DNA of 64,000 bases from Isoetes taiwanensis (taxonomy: Eukaryota; Streptophyta; Lycopodiopsida; Isoetales; Isoetaceae): the NCBI GenBank assembly GCA_021234155.1, contig JAJEKV010000060.1, positions 6,160,323-6,224,322 on the forward strand. Reading direction: 5' to 3'. The translations under genes and the position numbers were made by a program. This document shows, piece after piece, positions 21,638 through 32,745 of this stretch; positions within the stretch are counted from its first letter, which is position 1; every line of letters begins with the position of its first letter. The notes beneath the pieces were generated by a model. The model saw only the letters and a list, made by a program, of their open reading frames with translations, did no database searches and was not told the origin of the DNA.

Positions 21638-24264
21638 TTAATCCTGAATCAACTTCTGCATTCTATCTCTGTGTCCTGAAGTATGAAAGGTCTCCCTTAA
21701 CCATTGTAGCTGACCTTTGCAATATTGTTTTACCATTTCAGTGGTTTCCTTTCCCAATTCAAACTCTGACATTGTTTCTAGAATTCTGAGAGCATCCTCT
21801 GTGTACTGATCTAGCCTACAATGCTCCTTTAGAATGTTAGAGAAATCATCAACCATTGCCACATCCTTAAGCACTGGCAGGAATTGGTCCAATACATAAT
21901 CATCTGCATCCAAATTAAAGCCTGGAATCAAAAGAGATGTGAAAGGTGGAGAGGCAAATGTTTTATGAATACTATCATCCAACAATATGCAATTGACCTC
22001 ATATTGTGGGTATTCACTAAAAACTGTAGATAAAGGTTTTAAGTACAATGGTTTTTCAGATCGGATGGGCCACTTGAAAGGCATCTCTAAGCAACGGGTC
22101 TGATCCCAAATAAATACAAAATCATGTCTAATAACTGGTGCTATGACATCCACAACTTCATTTACATTAACCTTGTTCATGGATGACCAAATTGCTATGT
22201 CAAAGTGTACCATTGCTGCCTGCAGAAATTCCCGTGCATGAGGCCTTAAAACAACCAATTTCTTGCTTGTTTTTGAAATCCACAATCTGTTGTCCACACG
22301 TACAGGATTGTTCCTACTGTATGTCCTTACTAGAACACCATTCACATCTAAAATAAGAAGTTTCCTCTTCCAAGAGGACTTTGTTGTACACCCTATCATT
22401 CAAAAAATATAAAGTAAACACCAACTCAAACACAAACACAAACACAAGAAATTTAAAATACTAAAATAATAATAACCTGTCAACATTTTGGTCAACATTT
22501 TGATCAACCATTTGTTCAACATTTTGGTCTTGAAATACAATTGTACATGAACATTCAAACATTTATAGTTAAATCAAAGATTTTATAGACACATTTGAAT
22601 TGCCTCTTAAGACCTCCATAATTGCATTCATTTTGGTACCTGTGTCTTCCTTTTCTAGTTCTTCCTTTTCTGGTCCTTCCTTTTCTGTTTCTTCCTTTTC
22701 TAGTTCTTCATTTTCTGGTCTTGTTTCATCCTTTTCAGATTCAACCTCAACGTCCTTTACAGATTCCATATCCTTTGCCAATGCCCTCCTTCTAAAATTG
22801 TACTTCCTGCCTTCTTGACCTGTGTTCTTTGCCTTTTTAATGTTTTTGCTCTTCTTTGGTGCAACCTCTCCATCTTTCCTTTTCCTTTTGTTGGCTGCTT
22901 TCTTCTCTCTCGAAGGGGTACTTTGTACATCCTTACTACATCCTACATCATCCTGTATAACAACAGTTTCATCCTGCTCACTTGCATAAAATTCAGTGGA
23001 TGCTGCTCTTTGCCTTAACTGCTTTTTAGGACTACACAATGCATCTTTCAGCACTTTTTCAATTCCAGAAGGTGGCACATAGTCTTCAGTAGCAGAAGAG
23101 GACCTAACAAGTGAATCATGCTGATTTGTAGGTATATCTACTGTAGGCATATCTACTATTTTATTTCCTTCTGCTGCTGTCACATGCATGCCAAGCTCAA
23201 GAAATAAATCTGGATGAATTACACCCTCACATACCTTGCATTTACCTTCCTTCAACAAGGCTGCACAAGCCACATGGTACTCATGATCACAACTCAAAAT
23301 CAAAGACAATTTGTACCTATCATGAAAAAGTAGGCCACAAGCACAGCAAGCACCAAAGTTGCAGATTCCTGGTAGTCTTCTGCTGATAGTGTTGATGCAG
23401 AATGGATTACAACTTATATTCTTCAGTTCTGTAAGATTAGAAAGATTAGCTCTGAGTTCTGAAATTCTGGCCTCTTTCTCTTTGATCTCCACTTCCAAGG
23501 TATTCTTCCTCGAGCTGCTTCCTTCTGTATCTGGAGACTTGAAAAGGTTTTTAACTCGGTTACAGTAATATGTCTCCATTTGTAGTGTCAGCTCCAATTC
23601 CTTCATCAGATCAGAATCCTCCTTCAACTCAGATATTGAGGTCTTCAAATCCTCAACTTTCTTCATGCTCTCTTCAAGTTCCACACTGAATTTTTTCATT
23701 AGACTTAGCCTCTGCAGCTAAACTAACCTCAATTGCATGCACCTCTTCTAACATGCTTGCCCTTTCATTCTCAAGCTTATTTACAGCTTCCTTAATCAAT
23801 TCAAAGTTCTCTTTTAAAGCAGAGTGGTCTAATTTTGAACTTTCTAAGCAAGTAACTTTGCTAGAAGTGGCAACATGGACATCCTTTCCCCTAGACCTGC
23901 AATTTCTATACTTCATAACTTGAGCTCCAAAAGAGGCTCAATTGATCTTGTGCTTTGCAGGGTTTGATATGGCAGTATCACAATTTTCCCATGCAAAAGC
24001 ATAAGCCACCTGCTTTCTCACTTCATTGTTTCGCATAGTTTCCTTTTGATATAATTTTTTCAACAATCTGTCCAATTTTTCTCGGAACCGAGGCTGGATC
24101 ATAGAAACTTTCATCTTATTGCTTGGGCCTTCTTGCCAAACCGAGGCCCATTGTGCATCTGTTACATTCTCTTCCAACCATTTTACTTTCAAAGCAGGCT
24201 GCAATCCTTCACCAGAAAGTCCATGAATGTCTATGAAATCTTGCTCGGTCACCGCTTCGGCCAT
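21638..24264 (-). CDS. RING-H2 and FCP1-like HAD phosphatase-domain fusion (two apparent lesions)
   Basis: Exon 1 runs from 24264 to 22640 and exon 2 from 22392 to 21638. A 247-bp GT-AG intron (CACAG^GTACC ... TGATAG^GGTG) joins them in phase 1. Order: N-terminal helical region (TDAQWASVWQEG); coiled coil (about 23850-23500); RING-H2 pattern CCAC ... CDHEYHVAC ... CKVC (about 23370-23235); basic nuclear-localisation-like run (KRKRKDGEVAPKKSKNIKKA); acidic EKEE repeats; C-terminal NIF/FCP1-type HAD domain with LLILDVNGVLV, AIWSSMN and ILLDDS. The nucleophile Asp is present, but the usual second Asp of DxDxT is Asn. Lesions: an in-frame TGA (about 23939) and a one-base slip at an A-run near 23690. 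Likely nuclear; possibly ubiquitin ligase plus phosphatase or phosphopeptide binder. Could be a pseudogene or contain undetected short introns. Confidence 0.65.
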
Positions 24265-24449
24265 TGTAAATTGAACGGATCAAAGGATTGTGTGACGGAA
24301 TTGGTGATCTAGGAAGAGGATTCAGAAATAGGGGATTCGAAATTGGGGCTGAATAAAGAAAGGGTGCGCGGGAAACGAGGCAAATGATGTCCTCTGAAAA
24401 AAAACTGTCACTGCTCGAATTTAGGTGCTTGGTGCTTTCGCGCATTTTG
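24265..24449 (-). other. Upstream region of RING/phosphatase gene meeting the LINE
   Basis: Short stretch between the MAEAV start (24264, minus strand) and the beginning of LINE-like sequence on the plus strand. The 5' boundary of the LINE is not sharp and no target duplication was found, so where the promoter ends and the LINE begins is uncertain. Confidence 0.3.
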
Positions 24450-27400
24450 AGGTACCACTATCAAATTTACACCCTCATGTCCTCATGTCAGTTCAGACCT
24501 CATATGCCTATAGAGTGCTCTTTTGGACAGGCTTCACCTAATAGTGTTGCACAGGCGGCACCTCCAATACAGGTTAGAAGTTCCTTGGCATGGACTACTC
24601 CTAGAGGTAGTGCTTGGATGGTGGTGCAACCTCCACAAATTGGTGTACCCACAGGGCAAGTTGTTCGTCCAACACACGTTGGAGGTTCCTCAGGGCAGGA
24701 GGAGTTTCCCCCTCTTCCCCACGGCAACCTGAGGCGACATCCTCTTCCATCCCCCGAGCTGCATTGACCACACCTTGGAGATCATCTGACACAGTCACTC
24801 GAGTTACAGGTATGTGGTTCTCTGAGTGGCTTTGCAAGGGCTTGACGATTCCCGCCACCTCGACTCGTGTCTCAAAGGCCATTGCCACCATGGTGGATAA
24901 TAACAGGAAAGAAGTTGTGTCCTATCTCCAGCAATTGCAAGCCAAGCAAGACTCTATGGATGTCCAGCTTCCATTAGATGAAATTTCTTATGAGGTTCAA
25001 GAGTGCAGGGCAACTTTTGAGCATTTTGGCTCCAGTGGTGCAGATTAGCCATGAGAATCATCGACGACATGTAAAGCAGTTGGTTGCATGTTCCGTGTTC
25101 TGCCACTTCACTAGCCCTTTCTTGGATCTGAAGCATGTGGGATCTTGGCTACCTGGGCACCTTCACAGCTAGGGCTTCCTGCTTATCAATCTATCAAGCT
25201 TGTGGCAAAAGATCAACGTTGCTTTCTTTTGATGTTTGAATCTCCTGAGCCGGCTGCTCAACTCATAGATCGAGGTGTTGATCCTCTTTGGAAACATTTC
25301 TTGCTCTATTAGCAGTATGTTCCTGGATCCTTTCCAGCTAAACCAGATGTCTTATGTGCCCCTTTCTGGTTTGCCATTGAAGATTTTCCTCTAGAGTTAC
25401 AGGATTCCAAGTTCATTTCTGCCATTGCTAATGAGATTGGACTCCATTTGCAACACTTCATAACCAATAGCATCACCAAGATTTGTGTGGCAAGGCCCAT
25501 TCATCGTGATTTGCCTCAAACAATTGTTGTCCAGAGCGAGCCCATGTTCTTTTCGTTTAAGCTGTCCTTGTTGAATGGTCCTGAGCTAGCTCTCATGTTT
25601 CCCGAAGCCCCTCTCTTTGCTCAATATCGTAGGATTCACCAACAGGATCCTCTATCTGCACCTCCGACACTCCATGCTCCTAGATCAACTCATACCTCAA
25701 TGGATATCTCTCACATCTCTGTGCCTGTGGCTGCCCCCCGCTCTTCCAGTTGCAGCTCCCCCCACCTCAGTCTCTGGATCACCAAATGTTGAGACTGGCT
25801 GAAATCCAGAAATCGCAAGAGCAAAATGAAGAGGCTCGTGGACAGTATATGGATATTGATTGGCGTGGCATCCACCCACCACCAAAACATCCACTGACTC
25901 TTCGTCAACCACGAAAATCAGATAAGGGATCTAATTCCTCTGCATTCCAACCCTCAGTTCCTGCTTCAGGTAGCATTACCTCCCATTGCATCCCATTGTG
26001 GTCGCTTTAATCCACTTCAGTGGGCTGATTTGGTTGATGAGGTTACTGCCATGCCAGATGCTTATGAAACATCCTCAAATTCCCTTGAGACACTGGCGTA
26101 CTCATCTGAATTGGCCCCATCACAAGATTAATGCGGTTAGTCTCTGGAATGTTCAGGGGATAACATCCTTCCCCCTTCAAGCGGAGTCGCATTTCTTTAT
26201 ACTTATCTAGATTGGATGCTCAGTTTGTATGTCTTCAAGAGCACAAGTGTCGTAAAGGAGATGTATCAAAGCTTGCAGACATGATTGGTCGAAGGTTTAA
26301 TGCCCTTATCGCATCAGCTGATTCTGCCAGTGCAGGGGTGCTGATAGCATGGCTTCCTTCCCTGCCAGTCATCTTTACTCAGGCTGATTGTTTTGGTCGG
26401 TGGGCCCTAATTGTATGGCAGGAACAAGGGGTTAAATATGGTCTAATTAATGTTTACGCCCATAACAAGCCCCATCAGAGAGCTTCACCGTGGGCCTCTT
26501 TGCGAGAGAAGATGCTCAGCTTGGGCTGCCACATTTTATGGCTTCTTGTTGGGGATCTTAATATGGTGAAAATGGAGTCTGATCGGTTGGAGGCGACCTC
26601 TACAGTGGTGTCTGGTTTTGAACGTCAGCAGTGGCTCCATCTACTCCATGACTGTAACCTCTCGGAGATTGATGGTGAAGGTGCCTTTACTTGGTGTAAT
26701 GGTCAAGCTGGTGGGGGTCATGCAAGCTCTCGGTTAGATAGAGCTTACTGGAATGTAGATGCAGTTGCGGCACTTCCAAATCTTTTTAAGAATACTTGGA
26801 CAATTGCCTTCAACCGACGTCGAGGCATGACTGGCATAGTGGATGCAATTTGCGGCAGTCAAAGGTTTTGCCAAACAGCGGGGTCGAGAGTCTGCAGCAA
26901 CATGTCGTGCTTTACTGGACACCTTGTATCAGGACCTGCTCTATTCTCGACAAGGACGTCTTCCAGGTGTTCATGATCGTGATATTTTGGCACAGATCCA
27001 AGCATTGGAGGAGGAGCAAATTCAGCAGGCAAAGGCGAAGGCAGGTCTGCAGTGGTTTCGTGATGGGGACCGTTGTACGGGCTTCTTTTTCCGTGCGGCT
27101 AAGAAGCATCGCATCACATCAACCATGTCCTCATTGCTTTTGCCGAATGGTTCGGTGCTAACAGATCCAACTGAACTCAAGCAACATCTGCATAACCACT
27201 TCCAGACTTTTTTCGCTGAGAAACATCTTTGCTTTCAATAAAAAATGCGAGATACTATTTTATCTAGGATTTCTCCCATCATCTCTGATGAGCAGCGCGA
27301 GTCAATAGAGGTGGCTATGACAGCTGATAATTTAGGTTCGGCAGTCTTTGAACTAAAAAGAGGCAAATGCCCAGGTTTGGATGGTTTGCCAATTGAGTCC

Positions 27401-29664
27401 TTCCAGGAGTATTGGGAATGGTTGGAGCTAGATGTGTATGATGCTTTCTGTGACTTTCGGTGGTCCACTGCTTTGGATAGAATTCTAAACACAGGTGCCA
27501 TCTCACTCATCCCCAAAGTCAAGGATCCTCAGACTATTTCAGACTGGCAGCCCATCACCTTATTATCATCCGTACATAAGATTTTCGCCAAAGCTTTTGC
27601 AGAGCGGGTAAAGGACATCTTAGCAGAGTCCATCTCAACAACCCAGTTAGGTTTTCTTCCAAAAACGGTACATTCTGAACAATGTTGCTGCTGCTTACGA
27701 GGGAATTTATTGGGCACGTAAGCAAAACCTTCCAGTTGTATACCTTAAGCTTGATTTTACAAAGGCTCATGACAGTGTCAGCTGGAAATTCATGCGTCGA
27801 TGTATGCTAAGGCTGGAATTTGGGGAACAATTCACATCAGATATTATGAAGCTGCATATCTCTGCTTGGGCGACTGTTATGTTCCATGGTGAGCTGTCAG
27901 ATGCCTTCTCACTCGGTCGTGGTATTCGCCAGGGATTCATGGTATTCGTGGTATTCGTGGTATTGTGCTTTTCACAATTGTTGCAGAGGGACTTCTCCAT
28001 GGTCTTGCAATGGAGGACGGCACACAAGAGGTTTGCAATCAATATGCAGACGTTCTGTGGACATTGGAGACTCCGGCTCCGGCGTGTGTTCATGATTATC
28101 CATGGAAATTACTTGCGCATGGACATGCCATCAAGTTGTTAGGGATTCCAGTTGGCATCCATGTTACTATGGGAGCTGCATGGGAGGAGATCATTAGGGG
28201 TTTGGAGAAGCACTTGTTTTGGTGTTCCACCGCAAAGTTGTCTCTTGCGGGTCGTATTGCAGTGGCCAAGTCAGTCCTTAGTAGTACCCATGTTTATATG
28301 GCGTCCTTACTGCTAGCACCACAGATCAAAGTGCGTGAGCTCATTGCAATAGTTCGGAACTTTAGTTGGGCAGGTACCGAGGAAGGTGTTGTGGTTAAGG
28401 TGGCTTGGTCAAAGTGCATCCTTCCAAAGTGGGCAAGTGGTCTGGGTATGATGGACTTCTTACTGCAGAGCAAAATGCTTATTTCAAAGTTCATTTGGAG
28501 ACTCCTGAATGGTGAGGATGACTCTCCTGGTTCACACCCTCTTAGACAAGCTCTTGGTCACTGTATCCCTCTAAGCAAGAAGGCTGTCAAACCAGTCCTC
28601 CCTTGGGCTTTATTTCATACTTTGCAGCCTTTTCCAAGTGCTTCTCCATTTTTGCGTGGCTTGTTGACAGTATGGGAGGCAGTCGGATATCTTTTCTGGC
28701 CATGCCCCTCTATCCACACCCTATTGGAGACTCCATGGTGGTGGGCATCACTGCCTTTAGACCCCTCAGCACCTCCATTGGCAGATCAGTTCATCCCCTT
28801 ACACAGAGACGATGGGTTCTTGCAGGTGTTGTCTCATTCAAGCATTTTATGCAGCGGGTCGCCTATTGTCTTGGCCTGAATTTCAGGCAAAGTTCCTGCT
28901 CTCTCGTTGGGATGTGTCTCTATGGAAGAAGGTTGCAGAAAATTTGCCTCTTTATAGTGCAAGTTGGTGTTGCTGAAAGGGTGCCATGGGACTGACATGA
29001 AAATATTCACAAAGGCAAGCACTTTGTCAGATCAGTATATCGCCTTCTTTTAGCACCATAGCCCCTCCAGTTGCCAGATGGGTGGCACCTACAGATTCTT
29101 CAGGCCACTTTGTGTCGTATATGGCGATGGCTTTGGGATAGGTTGCTCCACCCTCTTTGTACTGTGGTGGCAGGTTATCCACAGGTGCCTGCAGATTAAT
29201 GCCTTCCGACATTGCTATGATCCTCGCATATCTGCAGTATGCCCGCTCTGTCTTTCAGACGTTGAGACTCTTGAGTATTGTCTCTTTGATTGTCCTGAGG
29301 TTCAACCAGCGTGGTCCTGGCTACAAGGTTTGTTTAACAGTACATTGGACTGCCGATGCATGGCCTCCAGCTAAACAAAGGGCATTCCACCTTGGTTCCG
29401 GGTGGCTCCTATGGCCCAGAAAAAGATCTTGACAGCCTACGAGTGTTCCTCCCTTGAATCTGAAATGATAGAACAAATATGGATTCAGTATTTTCGAATT
29501 GATTCTTATCGTTAGTCTCCTATTCTGGAGTAAGCACATTGTGCTCCAAGCTCGTGTTCTTGTGGCATCTTTTTGTGCTTGCACAGTTAGATGAGACATG
29601 TAAATTTTGTATTTTTTATCTGTTTAATAAACGTTTTGGCTTTTGTCCTTAACAAAAAAAAAAA
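24450..29664 (+). mobile_element. L1-like LINE, defective, with poly(A) tail
   Basis: Order: a proline/glycine-rich start and gag-like ORF1 (24.5-26.1 kb) in several frames, including FWFAIEDFPLELQD and FISAIANEIGLHL as in plant LINE nucleic-acid-binding ORF1 (DUF4283-like); then ORF2. The 3' end is CTGTTTAATAAACG ... CCTTAAC followed by 11 A. The tail abuts an older minus-strand LINE fragment, so this copy probably inserted into it. Target duplication was not identifiable and the 5' end is diffuse. Confidence 0.85.
26130..29600 (+). pseudogene. LINE ORF2: endonuclease, reverse transcriptase, zinc knuckle (broken)
   Basis: APE-type endonuclease at 26145-26790: LWNVQGI, VCLQEHKC, VGDLNMV, FTWCNG and SRLDRA. 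The best single frame is 26212-26976. RT begins at 27320 with GKCPGLDGLP, then WQPITLLSSVHKIFAK, motif A VVYLKLDFTKAHDSVSW (about 27735-27790) and motif B GRGIRQGF, followed by expanded GTATTCGTG repeats at 27940-27962. Motif C is destroyed: NQYAD at about 28035 runs directly into the post-RT segment ending KLLGIPVG, so the second Asp and about 60 to 80 residues are deleted. The C-terminal zinc knuckle CPLC ... ETLEYCLFDCP is at about 29250-29300. The element is dead for retrotransposition. Confidence 0.85.
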
Positions 29665-29667
29665 CAA

Positions 29668-30220
29668 ATTGCCAGAATTATGTGTATCTCCTGACTTACG
29701 AATTGGAGTCATTCTATTCACTTTCCAAATGGTAGGAAGGCCACTCATTAATGCATCATTTAACATCTTTGTGATTTTGCTAAAAATCGTGAAATCGGCC
29801 CATTTGGTCATCTTTGCAACTAAACATATGGTATCTACAGCCTTTCCATTGAAAATTTTCTTTATTCCATGAGATGATCTTATGCTTTGCCTCATTCTTA
29901 GGCATGGTTCCATCAATATCATTTATGCGATACAATCTATGTAGCTGCTCCTGTCACCTATATCCAGGTCACATGCTTGGTGCTTCCTAAGCTTTATGCG
30001 TGCCGAAAATCTCCTTGGGTTTCAACCATCTCATCCAAAATTTCTTGCCTCTTGCAAGTAACTCTTCTTTTTATCTTGACAAGCTTGCAGTATTCCTTTC
30101 TAAAGCATATACTCGCTCCATTGCTTGCATTGTATAGCTCTTTCCTTTTAGCATTGCATTCTCCATCATACCAACCATTGCATGGTAATCCCTTGGATTT
30201 GCATTGCTTTTTTTGTTGAA
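29668..30220 (-). mobile_element. Older non-LTR retrotransposon RT fragment
   Basis: The minus strand encodes GWYDGECNAKRKELYNAS, then YCKLVKIKRR, FWMRWLKPKE, and LMSGLPTIWKVNRMTPIRKS then GDTHNSGN. This is the segment after the endonuclease and the start of RT (W..N.V.PI.KSGD..D..NYR). Frameshifts are frequent. It belongs to a different non-LTR lineage from the LINE that ends at 29664; that LINE's tail cuts it just before the expected NYR block. Confidence 0.75.
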
Positions 30221-30271
30221 GTTATTTAATCGGAAGTCAAGCACAAGCAAAGATGCAAGGACGAGAATGTC

Positions 30272-30316
30272 TAGGGTTTAGGGTTTAGGGTTTAGGGTTT
30301 AGGGTTTAGGGTTTAG
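30272..30316 (+). repeat. Interstitial telomere repeat (TTTAGGG)n
   Basis: 45 bp of perfect plant telomere heptamers, about 6.4 units, G-rich strand on plus. It sits between an old LINE fragment and a LINE 3' scrap, about 330 bp left of the Penelope-like element's left repeat. Confidence 0.97.
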
Positions 30317-30404
30317 TCTCAGAGGATAAGCATTGACCCACTGAGTGAAACTACCTATCTATGCATAAGACTACACATCCCAATACTCCTCAAAGATCAA
30401 GCGC

Positions 30405-30598
30405 CTCATACGAGGGACAAGTAACAATGGAATGGCTTAGCAATGATACCTTGCGCATCTTGGAGAACACGATTATCTGCCACATACAGACCTTTGAAGA
30501 CTACCAGTCTTCGTCTTTCCCAGATAGTCCATAACAACCAACCTACTGCTAAATGAAAGCTTATCTTTGTAACTTCTTTTTTTTTTTTTTTTTTTTTT
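30405..30598 (-). mobile_element. LINE C-terminal scrap with 22-bp poly(T)
   Basis: The minus strand 30570-30406 encodes AVGWLLWTIWERRRLVVFKG then LYVADNRVLQDAQGIIAKPF, the tryptophan-rich C-terminal end of plant LINE ORF2. A run of 22 T (30577-30598) lies on its right. On the minus strand the A-run precedes the coding scrap, so it is not this fragment's own tail and may be the tail of another insertion. Confidence 0.6.
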
Positions 30599-30600
30599 AG

Positions 30601-30790
30601 CATTTGGTTGCAGATGAACAACATGGATTGGGCACAGGCAAAGCCATATGGAGAGCAACTTACAGGAATATGAAGATGACAATTCAACCAATAAATATTC
30701 ATGATGGCCGCATTTGGATGCAGATAAGCAACATAGATTGTACATACTTGCAATGCCATAAGGGTGGGCAACTTACAGGAACAAGAAGAT
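30601..30790 (+). repeat. 110-bp imperfect tandem repeat at left edge of Penelope-like element
   Basis: CATTTGG(T/A)TGCAGAT ... CAACAT(G/A)GATTG recurs at 30601 and 30711, and GCAACTTACAGGAA recurs at 30655 and 30769. The right-hand direct repeat (from 36857) begins inside unit 1, so only the left end has nearly two whole units. Confidence 0.7.
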
Positions 30791-32745
30791 GGGGCTGCAA
30801 CTAATGAAAGGTATGGCTTATACTATAGATGTAATGATGATGTCTAAGAGTATTCTAAGAAATGGATACCGAAAATGTTAAAAGCACAATATTGATACTA
30901 GGGATAAAGGATAAACGGTTAACCCAATACAAAATTAAGGTCTGTTCTGGCCTTAGGTATTGAAGCAGAATATGAAGGTGTATGATATATAGGTAGTTTT
31001 ATCTAAAGTTGGAAGCAGATTGGGAACTTGGTTGGAACATTGGCAATAACACAAGATGGTCAGCATACAAGGGTAAAATTAGCATGGGGCTAACATACCC
31101 GCAAGTAAGGATGGTTGTGGCATCAAAGCATAGGGGCTGGTGAAACCATGGGCACTAATATTATCGGCAAATGTAACGAAAATAAAAAACAATGCAAAAG
31201 ACAATGGTTCTAACTATTAGCAATTGCAATATTAGGTTTTTTGGATTACAGATGAAGGCGACATCGTGAATGGAATAAACAGATAACTAAAACTTACAGG
31301 TGAAATCATGAGGACGACTGGAGGAGATGCATGCATGAGCCGTAGCAGACCAGACTGCCGGATATTGCTGGAAAAAGGTATGACGAGGCAATCTTTTAGG
31401 ACTGTCGGTAGCATGAACAAAAGTTATTTGGTCGGTAGTGTTCTTAAGTTTTGCTTTTATAGACAAGTAAGGCATTGGCGCTAAATTAGAGCTCTCCTAT
31501 GCTTGGGATCATTTTGGCCCCTAATATGGGCAGAAAGAAGGGAGATCTTAACATGGCTACAAGAAAGAGAATTGCTGAGGAGAAGCAGAAATCCTCTGGC
31601 AATAAGAAGATCTTTCAATATAGATCTTCTGCTGTTCCTTCCAAATGCAGTAATGCTGGGCAGAGGAATGTTGATATTGAAGGTAGTAGGATGGAGAAGG
31701 AAGTGGTTGAACCCAATAGCAATCTCATTCCTAAGGCCATGGAGGAGTCTTCTGGGATTGACAAAGCAGTAAAGATAGGTGCAGATCTGGACAAAGCAGA
31801 CAGTATGGTGGATAGCATGGAGTTTACATACAATAACAAGATGGCAAGCAGATCTGAAGACATCAACATGGAGAAAACAAACATGAAGGGACGTCCAACA
31901 AAGGTTTGATCTAGAATTATATGTAGTGGCTGAGTAGACAGAATTAAATGTATATAAATCTTGTAGATCCTGCAGTTTTTAGTAATAATCTGCTGAGGCA
32001 TGGGCCTAATTTAGAGTTATCTACTAATGATGCAAGACTGATGCAAAGCATGCATAGGACATGAGATGGCGATAAATTGAGAAAGATTTTAAGTAGATGT
32101 GTTGGTAAGATAATAAGTTTCATAGCAAGCTTTAAGAATAATTTAGATATGTATAATCTGGCATTATGGCATGAATGCAGGCAGGGTGAAGGGGGAAGAC
32201 CTCAAAGAAACTTATGACACACTGCTAGTAGCTTAGGCTTTTACCCATTTCCATGGCTAACCGTCCCTTTGATTTTACCGCAAAATGCAGGGTTTTTTGC
32301 TCCTTGTTTCGTATTCTTTTATGGACTTGGAACTTGAAGATGATTTCTCAATTGTTAAAGCAGCAACATATGGCTATATGTTTCAGAAAATTGCTACTAA
32401 AACTTGTAAGACAGTAGTATCATGCTGGTATATCAGACCTCTCATGGTAATAAATGACTTCTACGCTAAATTTATAGTGTTACAATGGAACATATAATAT
32501 GTAATGCATTTCTTATTCGTATTGATGAGACAATACGTCTATTAAATATGTATTGTTGTTTTTTAATATGAAGATGGGTTCAAGATTTAAAAACTGTGTT
32601 TATCATGAATACCAAGTCTTGGCCTGAACATAAGGCTACCTGGTTATGTTCAGGACTGCTAATTGAACTTTCTTGTTTACTTTCTAAGGTTGCAAGGAAG
32701 TTGTAGTCTGTTCTAGTTTTCTGGAGTAGATTAGAAGGTTTTTTT
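30648..32745 (+). repeat. Pseudo-LTR A of Penelope-like element
   Basis: About 2.1 kb, near-identical to 36857-38909. Differences are few and mostly at CAG/CTG (for example GCAGAA versus GCGTAA, ACAAAAG versus ACAGG, CCGCAAAA versus CTGCAGG). It contains the presumed 5' untranslated region, ORF1 exon 1 (31526-31903) and putative exon 2 (32291-32446). It does not begin TG or end CA like a true LTR. Confidence 0.93.
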
